A DNA stretch of 64,000 nucleotides from Labia minor (GCA_963082975.1 OY720350.1:21670910-21734909); one strand, 5' to 3'. Shown: positions 1-9,969, numbered from the stretch's first letter. A program made the numbers and translations. The notes: generated by a model not told the origin, from the sequence alone.

Positions 1-66
1 GTGAAATAACGCTTTTACAAAATGATCTCGAAAAGAAAGAACAATTTTCAATAGAAACAGTCAACC

Positions 67-70
<4 letters not shown>

Positions 71-117
<47 letters not shown>
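71..117 (+). repeat. Poly-A tract inside an open reading frame
   Basis: Forty-seven consecutive A residues that keep the surrounding reading frame open (a run of about 15 Lys). Length in such a tract is prone to replication slippage and to assembly error, so the exact count is doubtful. Confidence 0.9.
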
Positions 118-121
<4 letters not shown>

Positions 122-890
122 TGAAAGTCATGTACAATTACATGATGATTTGAACAAAATTACATTAGAAAAAATTGAATTAGAAAATAAATATATCAAC
201 TTAAATAATGAAAACACAAGACATTTAGAACAGATTTTAAAATTAGAAGAATTAAATACTGAATTAATGGAAGAAAAAAATAATCATTCGCAAGGTATAC
301 ATGAAAAGATTGTGGATTTAGAAATTACAAATAATAACCTGTTACGAGACATTGAAGAATATGAAAATGTAAAACAAAAACTTATTGATAACAAGACTTT
401 GATGTTACTAACGTATCAACTTATAATTCATTGCCTAAAAATCTTGAAAATAATTTAATTTCCGAAGATTTAGAAATTTTTAATCAATCCGACTTAATTT
501 TAAACAGTACTTTCAATGTTTTGATGAGATGAAATTAAAAATAAATCTATTAAACGAACTAAAGAATTTTAAATTGGATATAAATCAAATTGATGAAAAC
601 AATAAACTATCTATCAATCAATTTAGATTAATCTTAAACGATTTAAACGATAAAAAAGCTAATATTGTGAGAGACCTTGATACTATTAATCAACTTTACA
701 TGCAATTCAAAGAAGTGGGACAAAATGAAATCGAATATAAAGAAAAATATGATAATATTTTAATAGAAGAATTGAATATAAAAAAAAAAGAAGAGATAGA
801 TGTACCAGAAAAGAAAGAAGAGAAGATAGAAGAACCAGGAAAGAAGAAGAGAAGATAGAAGTACCAAAAAGGGAAGAAGAAAAAGAAGAT

Positions 891-1490
891 GCTGAAGCTA
901 AAGCAAGGAAAGGAAAAGAAGGAGCCGATTCTAAGGCAAAGAAAGAAAGAGAAGAAGCTGAAGCTAAAGCAAAGAAAGAAAAAGAAGATGCTGAAGCTAA
1001 AGCGAAGAAAGAAAAGGAAGATGCTGTAGCTAAAGCAAAGAAAGAAAAAGAAGAAGCCGAATTAAAGGCAAAGAAAGAAAAAGAAGAAGCTGAAGCTAAA
1101 GCAAGGAAAGGAAAAGAAGGAGCCGATTCTAAGGCAAAGAAAGAAAGAGAAGAAGCTGAAGCTAAAGCAAAGAAAGAAAAAGAAGATGCTGAAGCTAAAG
1201 CAAAGAAAGAAAAAGAAGATGCTGTAGCTAAAGCAAAGAAAGAAAAAGAAGAAGCCGAATTAAAGGCAAAGAAAGAAAAAGAAGAAGCCGATTCTAAGGC
1301 AAAGAAAGAAAAAGAAGAAGCCGAATTTAAGGCAAAGAAAGAAAAAGAAGAAGCCGATTCTAAGGCAAAGAAAGAAAAAGAAGAAGCCGAATTTAAGGCA
1401 AAGAAAGAAAAAGAAGAAGCCGAAGCTAAAGCAAAGAAAGAAGAAGAAGATGCTGAAGCTAAAGGCAAAGAAAGAAAAATAAGAAACAGA
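891..1490 (+). repeat. 33-bp (11-residue hendecad) coding tandem repeat with 198-bp higher-order unit
   Basis: About 18 units of 33 bp encode KAKKEKEEAEA-type hendecads. A block of six units starting at 891 is repeated almost exactly from 1089, giving a 198-bp (66-residue) higher-order period. After the second block the units alternate between ADSKAKKEKEE and AEFKAKKEKEE forms. The E/K spacing favours a long charged single helix or a right-handed coiled coil. Near 1461 one extra base changes the final unit and the stop. Confidence 0.85.
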
Positions 1491-1543
1491 AACTGACCCC
1501 ATTGTTAAATACACTTGATTCTTAATTCGAACTACGTTCTCCC

Positions 1544-1771
1544 TTAAGGGGGGAGATGTAATATTACTCTATTATTTTGAATATTCCCCGCGCACCGATG
1601 GTGGCGCTCTGATTGGATAGAAAGAGAGGAGTTAAAATTTTTATATTTGACAGAAGTATTTGAGTTTAATTTGTGATAATGTTCCTAATCTTGAAGAAGC
1701 AATATTTAAATAAACAAAATATAATAAAAGGCTTTAAATGTTGTTTCTTCTGAATTTCAGGTAATATTATA
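1544..1771 (+). mobile_element. Possible LTR-retrotransposon 3' end: polypurine tract plus short LTR
   Basis: TTAAGGGGGGAGA at 1544-1556 resembles a polypurine tract and is followed directly by TGTAATATTA (1557). A near-inverted copy, GTAATATTATA, closes the block at about 1771, and AATAAA-like signals lie at about 1710-1730. This gives an LTR candidate of about 215 bp. The second LTR, a primer-binding site and a pol gene are not in the window, so this rests on end structure only. Confidence 0.35.
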
Positions 1772-2595
1772 ATAAACTTTATATATTTGTTTTTATTATC
1801 TTAATTATAATAATAAAAAAAACTTCTGAATTTCAGCTACTGATTTTCAGATTGAAAACGCAATTAAGTCTTTCATTTCATATAAAACCCACTAAAATAG
1901 ATAGATCATTATTATATATATATATATATATACGTATATAAATTTCATTTTTCTCGTGAAGCTGGTGCGCATTTCGTCTGCTTTCAAATTTCTTATGCAC
2001 AAGTTTTCACTTCTGTCGGCCAGTTCCACGACTGCCAATTCGACTTTTTTTTTATTAAAATAAAATAGAGATTTTTTACAATATAGATTTATTTATGAGT
2101 TTGAGTGTCTTATTCCTGTCGATACTTGCAGTATTTAAATCCTATATAATTTTTCTTATATTTTCATTAGTAGTTTCGCTCGTTATCTTTGAATAGGTAT
2201 TTAAGTCCAACACTTTATTTACATATTTTTAAAAAAAGTCATATCGGAAGCAAAAAAAGAAAAACGCCAATACAGTGCAGAATATATTAAATATAGATTC
2301 ATAGAAAATTCGACAATTTGCAATTAAGCCTTCTTTGTTCAAAAACATTTTTTCAAAGTGATAAAGACTTCAAGATCATTTGAATAAATCAGATAGGAAG
2401 GACAAAAATGTAGCCTATTTTCAAGATCTGGAAAAGAAACGACTTACGACTGTTTTTGAGTAAAAAGTTGCGATTTAATTGCTCTCACTGGTAAAAATTT
2501 CTCGTTTAGAATGTAAGTTTAAACAGCAGAACCGACTAATATAACACACTAACTACATTAAATAAAGTAAATTAAGTTTTAGGTATGTATACAAA
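1772..2595. other. AT-rich stretch without recognised gene
   Basis: Contains a (TA)n run at about 1914-1932 and a short stretch of more balanced composition at 1955-2040. No open frame of note, no RNA gene and no recognised repeat. Confidence 0.5.
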
Positions 2596-2599
2596 TTGG

Positions 2600-2669
2600 G
2601 GGGGGGGGCCTTTAAAAAAAATCATTTTTAAAGGGGGCGGTAAAAGAAATAAGTTTGAGAAACACTGAT
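2600..2669. mobile_element. hAT-like 3' terminus fragment
   Basis: A G-rich segment ends in AAGTTTGAGAAACACTG, which matches the outward end of hAT-type MITEs elsewhere in the window (CAGTG.TTCTCAA in the complement). A short palindrome (CCTTTAAAAA / TTTTTAAAGG) lies inside. The other end is not found, so it is probably a truncated copy. Confidence 0.35.
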
Positions 2670-3240
2670 GATGATCTTAATAAATTTTTATTTGAAATTT
2701 TAATTTTATTTTTTATTTTGATTTATTTATATGTATATAAATTGATTAAATCAATAATATTAAATATTAAAACATAATTAAAGCTTTATAGAAATTATCA
2801 ATCAAATTGTTAACGCAGAGTAAAGTAATCAGTAAAATAAACTCACATTTTATGAGATTTGAATATATTCCATTAAAGCTCCCATAGTCTTCTTTTGGCA
2901 AGTTTATAATACAAATAAATTATTTTCAAAATTGGAAATGGAGAGGTTTTGAGAAAAATGAAAAATAGATCGAGTCCGACATAAAACGGGTGTTAGATCA
3001 GATGGACAGTAATAAATCATTGGATGGCGTGGTGATGGATTGAAAAAAAGATGTATTACCTATTTCTTTTTGTAACACAGTGGAAGAGGTAATAATGGTA
3101 AAAGATGCCTTTTCTCAAGAAAAATCCTAGTTAAAGTATAAGTGTCAAAATAAGAAATATTATTCTCTTTAATTTAAAAGAGTTTTAAATTATAACTAGA
3201 AAAGAGAGAAGTGAATAAGTAAATGTTTCTATAATTATCC
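2670..3240. other. AT-rich stretch, nothing recognised
   Basis: Simple AT-rich DNA between two repeat fragments. I see no coding, RNA or repeat signal in it. Confidence 0.45.
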
Positions 3241-3245
3241 CATGA

Positions 3246-3337
3246 ATATGACTCAGAAACCTTCAAAACATATAAAAACATCAAAATCTCGACATCGAAA
3301 ATTTTTGTGAATACCATCTCTGGCGAGATAGTAAAAA
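3246..3337 (+). mobile_element. Family A (Helentron-like) fragment A1
   Basis: Only the terminal part near the TAAAA end survives: the shared motifs CAAAATCTCGACATCGAAAA and GGCGAGATAGTAAAAA are both present. Plus strand is defined here as reading from the hairpin end to the TAAAA end. Confidence 0.6.
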
Positions 3338-3537
3338 TTGTAATAATTTATATTTCAAGAAACCATTTAAATAAACTGAAAAAAAATTTGTTTAAACGGT
3401 ATATGATAGTTTTAAATAATGATTATGTAATTTAAAATGTATAATTAACTATAAATATATGATATATTTATATATTTTTTTTAATTTTTAATTTTTGGAA
3501 AATGAAATTACAATTAAAAAAATAAAATAATATAAAA

Positions 3538-3840
3538 TTGAAAAAAAAAGATTTGGAGTCAGAAAGGTCAAGAGTTGCTTTTTTTTATTTAGTGATGTCA
3601 ATTCTTTGTACTACCTTCTACTTATATTTTCCTAGAAGTTATCTAACTTTTCAGTTAGGCCTGTTCAACTCAAATAGCCCAATACTATCTAAGAAATCCG
3701 GCTGTGCCGGGCTGAAAACATTAGTAGAAATAATAGTTAGCATAACTCAAGACTCATTTTCATCCTCCAAACCTACCACCTATGAGCTGGTTTACAGGAA
3801 CCCGCAACAATTCCCGGCGAAAACTAATCGTAATAAGTAG
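3538..3840 (+). other. Island of more balanced base composition with a 100-codon open frame
   Basis: From about 3640 to 3835 the DNA is clearly less AT-rich than its surroundings and reads open in one frame (ending NPQQFPAKTNRNK before TAG). The only start giving the full length is TTG; the first ATG is near codon 20. No domain or signal peptide is recognised. It could be a decayed exon or transposon piece; I would not call it a gene. Confidence 0.15.
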
Positions 3841-4159
3841 ATATTTAACCTTCAAATCGCATCTTGGTCATATTTTTTTTTTATTTTTTTATAGATTAAA
3901 AAAATAATTTTATATCTTAATTGAATAATTATAAAATTTAATTTGAATTGATTCATTTTTAAAATATAAATATAGATACTGTGATTATCACATGAAAACA
4001 TCATTTCAGTCATTAGCCAATGGAAGAAATCTTCTTGGTCACCAAAATGGCGGCATCATTTAAATTTTCAAATTTAAAATAAAATTGTATATTGTAAGAT
4101 AGATGTATTTATTTTAGAAAATTATTCTTATAATAATTTATTTATTTTCTATAATAATA
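3841..4159. other. AT-rich stretch, nothing recognised
   Basis: AT-rich spacer before family A copy A2. A short less AT-rich patch at 4015-4065 (containing CCAAAATGGCGGCATC) has no identifiable function. Confidence 0.4.
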
Positions 4160-4718
4160 AGCTAGAGTGTCTCCACTCGACTATCTCGCAAATTTGAATT
4201 GGTTTAAGTAAAATATATTATATTTAAATTAATTTTAAGTTGAAATTAAAATAATATAATAATATTTATTAAGCCAGCGCGTCTTTGGCTATTTGTTGAC
4301 GTCACGTGCTGGTGCGTGATTGCAAGTTAACGTGTTAAAAAATTAATTCCGGTACTCTCAGCGATTCAATCAAGCTGAAATTCTAAATATAGCGGTTTTA
4401 TACAATTGTTAATCATGAGTAAAACTATCAAACATATATCTTTATTTTTACGGTCACTTTAGAGGGTAAATAATGAAAACGTGGTAGGTAATGATCCACT
4501 TCCGGGTGAACTGCATTTCTCAAAAGTTGATAGAAAACTACGAATTTTGAATAATGTCTGTATACTAAATTTTATGATTCTAGCTCAAGCCGTTTTTGCG
4601 TAATCTTTTCTACAAACAGACACACACACAGGCATTCTTCTCAACCTTAGTGAAAATGACTAAGCGATCTTAAAAACATATAAAAACATTAAAATCTCTT
4701 TCTGGCGAGATAGTAAAA
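4160..4718 (+). mobile_element. Family A (Helentron-like non-autonomous element) copy A2
   Basis: Near full length. It begins with the hairpin GAGTGTCTCCACTC, then the inverted repeat ACTATCTCGC. Next come an AT-rich block, GACGTCACGTG, and the core CCACTTCCGG then AAAAGTTGATAG. A short (AC)n follows, and the copy ends GGCGAGATAGTAAAA. It has no coding capacity, as expected of a non-autonomous element. Confidence 0.75.
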
Positions 4719-5460
4719 TACGTGTATGGTATATTATAAATATAAATATTTTCATAGATTTTTTAAAACATAATTCTTTTATTTATTTAATAATCTATTA
4801 TAAATATATATTATAATGATTTTAAATTAATTTAAAGCAAATAAATATAAATGTATATATCAAAACAATTTTTCATATTAAAAAATAAAACAAAAAACAG
4901 AGCGCTTTCTCGTTGGAAGCAGATTTTTATAGTGGCATCCTATCCACCATTAAATAAAATACTATAAACAACAGACAATCTCAAATAAAAATTAAAAAAA
5001 AAAATTAAACAAGAAATCATTTAGATAGAAAATTAAATTAATATTTCTATTTTTATATCTAATCCTTTTCCGAATAATATAATATATTATATTTTATTAT
5101 ATTTTCCCCTACTCCTTCTTTCTCCTCTTTCCTCTCATTTTCCTAGAGAATACTGTAGTGTAGCAACTTAATCTAAATTTAAATTTTATTTAAATTTTCA
5201 TTACAATATTTGAGAGGGGAGAAGGGCTTTGTTTTTATTTAACTTACTATCTTTCTGTTTGCTCGTTTCCGTAAATCACCACTGAACAAGAGCAATGGCG
5301 CTAGTAGTAGATGAACCCAATGTGCATATTTATATAGCAATTCATGCCAGACTAAAATAAAGATAGTACTTACACTGTATTTACTAATAAATATAAAATC
5401 CCTAAACCAAGTTTAAAACAGATTTTGTGCTACTTTCCTTATTTTCTACTTGTTTCATTT
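4719..5460. other. AT-rich stretch without recognised gene
   Basis: Long AT-rich DNA with short pyrimidine-rich patches (about 5105-5145). I find no gene, RNA or complete repeat. Confidence 0.45.
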
Positions 5461-5720
5461 TTACTATCTAGTAATGTCGAGATTTTGATGTTTTTATACG
5501 TTTTGAAGGTTCCTCAATCATTTTCACTAAGGTTGAGAAAAATGTATGTATGTGTGTGTGTATGAGGAAAAGATTACGCAAAAACGGATTGAGCTAGAAT
5601 CATGAAATTTGGTATACGGGCATGATTCAAAATTCGTAGTTTTCTATCAACTTTTGAGAAATGCAGTTCACCCGGAAGTGGATCATTACCTACCACGTTT
5701 TAATTTTTTTTCCTCTAAAG
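5461..5720 (-). mobile_element. Family A copy A3, first part (split by a hAT insertion)
   Basis: TAAAA-end half of a family A element, with a degenerate ACTATCT end and a short GT-rich microsatellite. It stops at TCCTCTAAAG, where the 3.3-kb hAT element begins, and resumes at 9047. Confidence 0.8.
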
Positions 5721-6185
5721 CAGTGGTTCTTAAACTGTGGTCCGCGGACCCCTGGGGGTCCGCGAAGCCTTTACTGGGGGTCCGCGGTCCTCGGAAAAAA
5801 ATCATCGTAAAAATATATACATATATAAATATTTAAAGTTCATTGTTTAACTATATCCTCCTAGAGAATTACGGCTATAATTTAATACTATTAATAATAC
5901 TATTTTATTTTATTAAATTGATAATTATGTCAATTAATTTTTTGTGAATAAATAAACATATATAAAAAACTATATATAAAATTTGAATTTTCATCCATTC
6001 ATTCATTTAAAATCATTTTTCGATTGTTCCTTTAAAATAACCCCTCTTAGGGGCTCGGAAGGGGAGGCATATAAGGGAATTTTCTTTCACTTTGTTATTG
6101 GGGAAAACCAGGGGAGGGGACAGTCTTACCCGGAAAAACCCAAATTGTCAGCGTCCACTCTGGGGTTTTAAACAGTTTTAAAGCA

Positions 6186-6295
6186 AATGTTAATTATAAG
6201 TTCATTTCTCAACGAGTTGTATCTTTAAATTATTTTTATTAATGTTAATTATAAGTTCATTTCTCAACGAGTTGTATCTTTAAATTATTTTTATT
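6186..6295. repeat. Two tandem copies of a 55-bp unit within the hAT element
   Basis: The unit starting AATGTTAATTATAAGTTCAT is repeated exactly at an offset of 55 bp. It is non-coding, upstream of the transposase frame. Confidence 0.85.
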
Positions 6296-6480
6296 AATTT
6301 AATTAATTATAATTAAATTATAGCTAATAATAGTTTATTATAGCTAATAATTTTTTTTAATTTTTAGTGTAATTTGCATGATCATTATTTTATAAAAACA
6401 CTAAACACATTTTGCAATTTCCCAGAAAGGCTGTTTTTGAGAGTAAGTATAAGTTAGTTTTATGAATAAAAAATATTTAT

Positions 6481-6720
6481 TTTAATAATATTTTAGAATC
6501 AAATTACGAAATTAATAATATTTTAGAATCAAATTACGAAATTAATAATATTTTAGAATCAAATTACGAAATATATTTATTATATAAATTAATATTCATT
6601 TAAAATGATATTAAATCATTTATTTAAAATGATTTAAAACATTTATTAAAATGATTTAAAACATTCATTTAAAATGATATTAAAACATTCATTTAAAATC
6701 ATATTAAAACATAGCTAGTA
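6481..6720. repeat. Tandem repeats upstream of the hAT transposase
   Basis: Positions 6481-6570 hold three almost identical 30-bp units (containing TTTTAGAATCAAATTACGAA). From about 6594 to 6720 a looser array of ATTCATTTAAAATGATATTA-like units follows. These lie in the 5' non-coding part of the element. Confidence 0.8.
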
Positions 6721-6801
6721 AATAATAATTCGTTATATTTATATTATATTTATATTATATTTATATTATTGTAGTTCAATGTTAATAAATTACTCCATAA
6801 A

Positions 6802-8660
6802 ATGGATCGTTGGCTACAAACTGGTTCAACACAGAAACGGAAAGAATCAGATGATGAGGCATCAACAGCAAACTCTACCAAGAAACGCAAAACTAGAAAA
6901 TATTCGGATGATTATTTATCATTTGGATTTACTTATATTTGCAACAATGATGTGGAAAGACCAGTCTGCGTTCTATGTCAGGAAAGTTTATCCAATGAAA
7001 GTATGAAACCTGCTAATCTCAGACGTCATTTACAAACAAAGCACAGCGAGCATGTTAGTAAGTCTATCGAATTTTTTAAAATGAAAAAAGAAGAACTTAA
7101 TTCAAGTCAGAAATTGATGGTAAAGACGGGATCTGGTGGTATGAGTAAGAAAGCAGTAATGGCATCATATGAAGTAGCTCTACTTATTGCTAAAGCAGGA
7201 AAGCCGCATAATATAGCAGAGCAATTAATTCTTCCTGCTACAAAAGTAATTACAAATATAATGTTAGGAACTAAAGCAGCAAACGATATAAATTTGATTT
7301 CATTATCAAATGATACGGTTAAGAATAGGATTGAAGACATGTCATGTAATATAAAAGAAGAATTAATATCGAGAGTGCGCAAAAGTCACTATTACTCATT
7401 ACAATTGGATGAAAGTACTGATGTCACTAATAATGCCAATTTGTTAGCTTTCATTAGATATGAGTTTGAAAATCAAATACAAGAAGATGTATTGTTTTGT
7501 GATTCACTACCTTCACGAACGACAGCTAATGACATATTTAACAGTTTGAATAATTTTATAACCGAAAATGAAATAGAGTGGCCAAAATGTGTTGGAATTT
7601 GCACTGATGGTGCTCGTGCAATGTCAGGTACAAGAACTGGATTGATTGCTCTTATTAAAAATGTTGCGCCTCAGGTTGTTTGGAATCATTGCTGCATTCA
7701 CAGAGAATCATTAGCAGCCAAAAATATGTCACCAGATTTGAAAAGAACATTAGACGAAGTAGTTAAAATTGTCAATTTCATTAAGGCTCGTCCACTTAAT
7801 TCCAGAGTTTTTAAAATTTTGTGTGAGGAAATGGGTAGTCAACATACACATTTATTATTACATACAGATGTACGTTGGTTGTCCCGCGGGAAAGTACTCA
7901 TTCGCCTTTTTGAGCTTCGAGATGAAATACGATTGTTTTTAATAGATGCGCATTTTGAACTGACCGAATGTTTCAATGATTTTATCTGGTTAGCTAGGGG
8001 GCTTACTTGACTGATATTTTTACAAAATTGAACGAACTTAATTTGAGCCTGCAAGGTACTGTTGTAAATATATTTAAAGTTGAAGATAAAATAGAAGCAA
8101 TGATTAAAAAAATCGACTTGTGGTCGAAACGCATCCAGAACGGTGTATATGAGTCTTTTCCAACTCTCAATGATTTCATAGAAAGCTCCAGTGAAAAATT
8201 GCTTAATCAAACGCGTCAATTATTTGTTGAACATTTAATTACTTTGAAAAGCAACTTCAGGAAGTATTTTTCTACTCCTGATCCTTGCAATAACTGGATC
8301 AGAGATCCATTTAATATGGAAATTACAAATGCTAAACATTTATCTGCACCTGAACAAGATATTCTCGTGGAATTATCATGTGATACAACTTATAAACTAA
8401 AATTTAACAAAACTGAATTGAGCAACTTTTGGTTACTTCTCAGGTCAGATTATCCTGCGCTTGCAAATAAAGCACTTCAACACTTGATTCCATTCTGCAC
8501 AACATATTTATGCGAACAAGCTTTTTCGGTACTATTTTATATTAAGTCTAAATATAGAAACAAATTAAATGTAGAGCCGGATCTTAGATTAAAAGTTTCC
8601 AATATTAAGCCAGATATTGAGATTCTTGTTTCAAGAAAACAACTGCATACATCTCATTAA
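6802..8660 (+). pseudogene. hAT transposase, ZBED5/SCAND3-like, one frameshift
   Basis: Would cut and paste the surrounding hAT element. ATG at 6802 opens a BED-type zinc finger (C56-x2-C59, H76-x4-H81). The RNase-H-like core follows, with acidic residues in LQLDESTD (D203) and ICTDGARAMSG (D269), then the CCIH motif at 297-300 and HTDVRWLSRGK near 354-364. At a run of five G (about 7997) the frame is lost by one base and stops at 8008-8010. The second frame (8007-8660) carries the C-terminal hAT dimerisation region, including PALANKALQHLIPFC and EQAFSVLFYIKSKYRNKLN. Both parts total about 619 residues, close to full length for ZBED5-like proteins. Apart from the single frameshift it is well preserved, so it is either recently dead or the indel is an assembly error. 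Terminal repeats and target duplication argue against a domesticated host gene. Confidence 0.88.
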
Positions 8661-8695
8661 ATATGTAAGTTATATTTAATGAGATAGATGCAGTT
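8641..8695. terminator. Long hairpin spanning the transposase stop codon
   Basis: Arms of 24 bp (8641-8664 and 8672-8695, two mismatches) with a 7-base loop. They overlap the last codons and the stop TAA of the transposase. It could be a 3'-end processing or RNA-structure element, or a small foldback insertion that now supplies the C-terminus. Confidence 0.55.
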
Positions 8696-9046
8696 ATTTT
8701 TTAAAATATTTCTTATTTAATATTTTCTGAAAAAAATTATAAAATATTTATATGAATTTAATGTAAGTACCCATTATAATTTGTGAGATTTGTTGCTATG
8801 ACAATGTTTGTATTTTCTTTCTTCAATATTATAATTTCTAATAAAATGTGTTCTACAATATGCAAAAAAATCGTTATTCACCAATCACTGTTAGAAATAT
8901 TCATCATATATCCTTGTCCTTATGAGATCGTAAGCCAGAAATTAATTAATAAAATGACGTAAAGTACCTAAAGTTGTGATGGGGGTCCGTCAAAAAAAAT
9001 TTTTTCAAGTGGGGGTCCGTGGAGTACATAAGTTTAAGAACCTATG

Positions 9047-9538
9047 CTCTAAAGTGAACGTAAAAATAAAGATATATGTTTGAAAATTTTTCACATGATT
9101 AAAAATTGTATAAAACAGGGGTGTCTAAACTATTACCATTCGAGGGCCACATTGCAAAAAGACAAAAAAATATGCTGGTTCGGAATTATTTAAAAGTCTA
9201 ATCCCAAAATCATTTTACCTTTTTTTAGAGCCATATTGAAAAAATTTAAATATTTTCATAATTTGCTTTTGGGCCGCATCTCAAGGGGTTTTGGGCCGGA
9301 ACCACACTATAAAACTACTACATATAAAATTTCAGTTTGATTGATAAGCTGAAAGTACCAGAATTAATTTTTATCACGACTGCAAACGTGATGTGGTGCC
9401 ATCAGCAATCACGCGCTGGTTTAATAAATATTATTAAATTTAATTTATAATTTATAATTAATTTAATTTAATTTATATATAATATATGTTAATTAATCCA
9501 ATTCAAATTTGCGAGATAGTCTTGTGGAGACAATTCAG
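9047..9538 (-). mobile_element. Family A copy A3, second part
   Basis: Continues the element interrupted at 5720: the target duplication CTCTAAAG, then the usual core, the less AT-rich block and the inverted repeat GCGAGATAGT near 9510. The hairpin end is degenerate (GTGGAGACAATTCAG). A second insertion lies at 9116-9306. Confidence 0.8.
9116..9306. mobile_element. Small hAT MITE inserted in family A copy A3
   Basis: Begins CAGGGGTGTCTAAACT, a hAT-type end, and contains GAGGGCCAC and GGGCCGCATC motifs. Flanks GTATAAAA (9108-9115) and CTATAAAA (9307-9314) are a 7-of-8 target duplication. Other family A copies read straight through this site as TTGTATAAAACTGC. The right terminal repeat has decayed. 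Confidence 0.65.
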
Positions 9539-9540
9539 AT

Positions 9541-9715
9541 TTATTAATTTATAAAATAAAAATTAAAAGAGTTAAAATATGACAAAAATAAATAATTAAA
9601 TAAAAAGCAAGGAAATTAAATAAAAAGATTTTTATTTAAATAAATTAGAAATGAATTAAAAAAAACAGAAAATTATTTTTATCAGTGAATCTGTTAGGAT
9701 AAACAAAAAAAAAAA
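9541..9715. other. AT-rich spacer
   Basis: Simple AT-rich DNA before the foldback element; nothing recognised. Confidence 0.4.
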
Positions 9716-9716
9716 A

Positions 9717-9949
9717 TAAGTAAAAATAAATCTTTTTAAAAAATACACTTTACTTAAAATTGCACTAAAAAGTAAAAAATAAAATCACTTTAAAGTGTGT
9801 GCGCTCAAATTATAATAACACCAAATGGAAGCAAATGGTTTACTGTATTATTATAATTTGAGCGCACACACTTTAAAGTGATTTTATTTTTTACTTTTTA
9901 GTGCAATTTTAAGTAAAGTGTATTTTTTAAAAAGATTTCTTTTTACTTA
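9717..9949. mobile_element. Foldback element with 100-bp arms
   Basis: Arms 9717-9816 and 9850-9949 are reverse complements with one mismatch in about 100 bp, around a 33-bp spacer. There is no coding. The near identity points to a recent insertion or to arm-to-arm conversion. The superfamily is not identifiable because no clear target duplication is seen. Confidence 0.85.
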
Positions 9950-9969
9950 AATTTATTTTATACTTTTTA

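Larger units (their letters stand above)
3..1496 (+). pseudogene. Broken coiled-coil / charged-helix protein gene, 5' end outside window
   Basis: An acidic, Lys/Glu/Asn-rich coding stretch enters from the left edge and reads in frame 3 to a stop at 456-458 (through a Lys run made by the poly-A tract). It resumes in frame 2 (392-532), then frame 1 (484-858), then frame 3 to a TGA at 1494-1496. Each switch is equivalent to losing one base, and overlapping open segments allow joining without a gap. The first half is heptad-like coiled coil (for example residues LENKYINLNNENTRHLEQIL); the second half is an 11-residue repeat, KAKKEKEEAEA and variants. The family is not recognised; low-complexity helix makes homology guesses unsafe. 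It may be a pseudogene, the 3' exon of a host gene carrying assembly indels, or an internal gene of an LTR element, because a polypurine tract and LTR-like block follow within 50 bp. No start codon is visible in the window. Confidence 0.5.
5721..9046 (+). mobile_element. 3.3-kb hAT DNA transposon with 8-bp target duplication
   Basis: Left end CAGTGGTTCTTAAAC and right end, read as complement, CATAGGTTCTTAAAC agree at 13 of 15 positions. The element is flanked by identical 8-bp duplications CTCTAAAG (5713-5720 and 9047-9054), the size made by hAT transposases. GGGGTCCGCGG-type subterminal motifs occur near both ends. It contains one transposase reading frame, broken once, and several AT-rich tandem repeats upstream of it. 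It sits inside family A copy A3, so it is younger than that repeat. Confidence 0.92.

Noticed and set aside
71-117. Poly-A as the tail of a retro-insertion
   Set aside because: The reading frame continues through it and no target duplication or LINE/SINE body lies beside it.
707-1514. Long minus-strand open frames (Ser/Phe/Ala-rich repeats) opposite the hendecad gene
   Set aside because: They are antisense images of a purine-rich coding repeat; the plus-strand reading gives a sensible charged helix.
3538-3840. A real 100-codon gene
   Set aside because: Needs a TTG start, has no recognisable domain and spans an abrupt composition change.
6481-6570. Three regular 30-bp repeats as a CRISPR-like array
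   Set aside because: Units are directly adjacent with no spacers and lie inside a hAT element of a eukaryotic genome.
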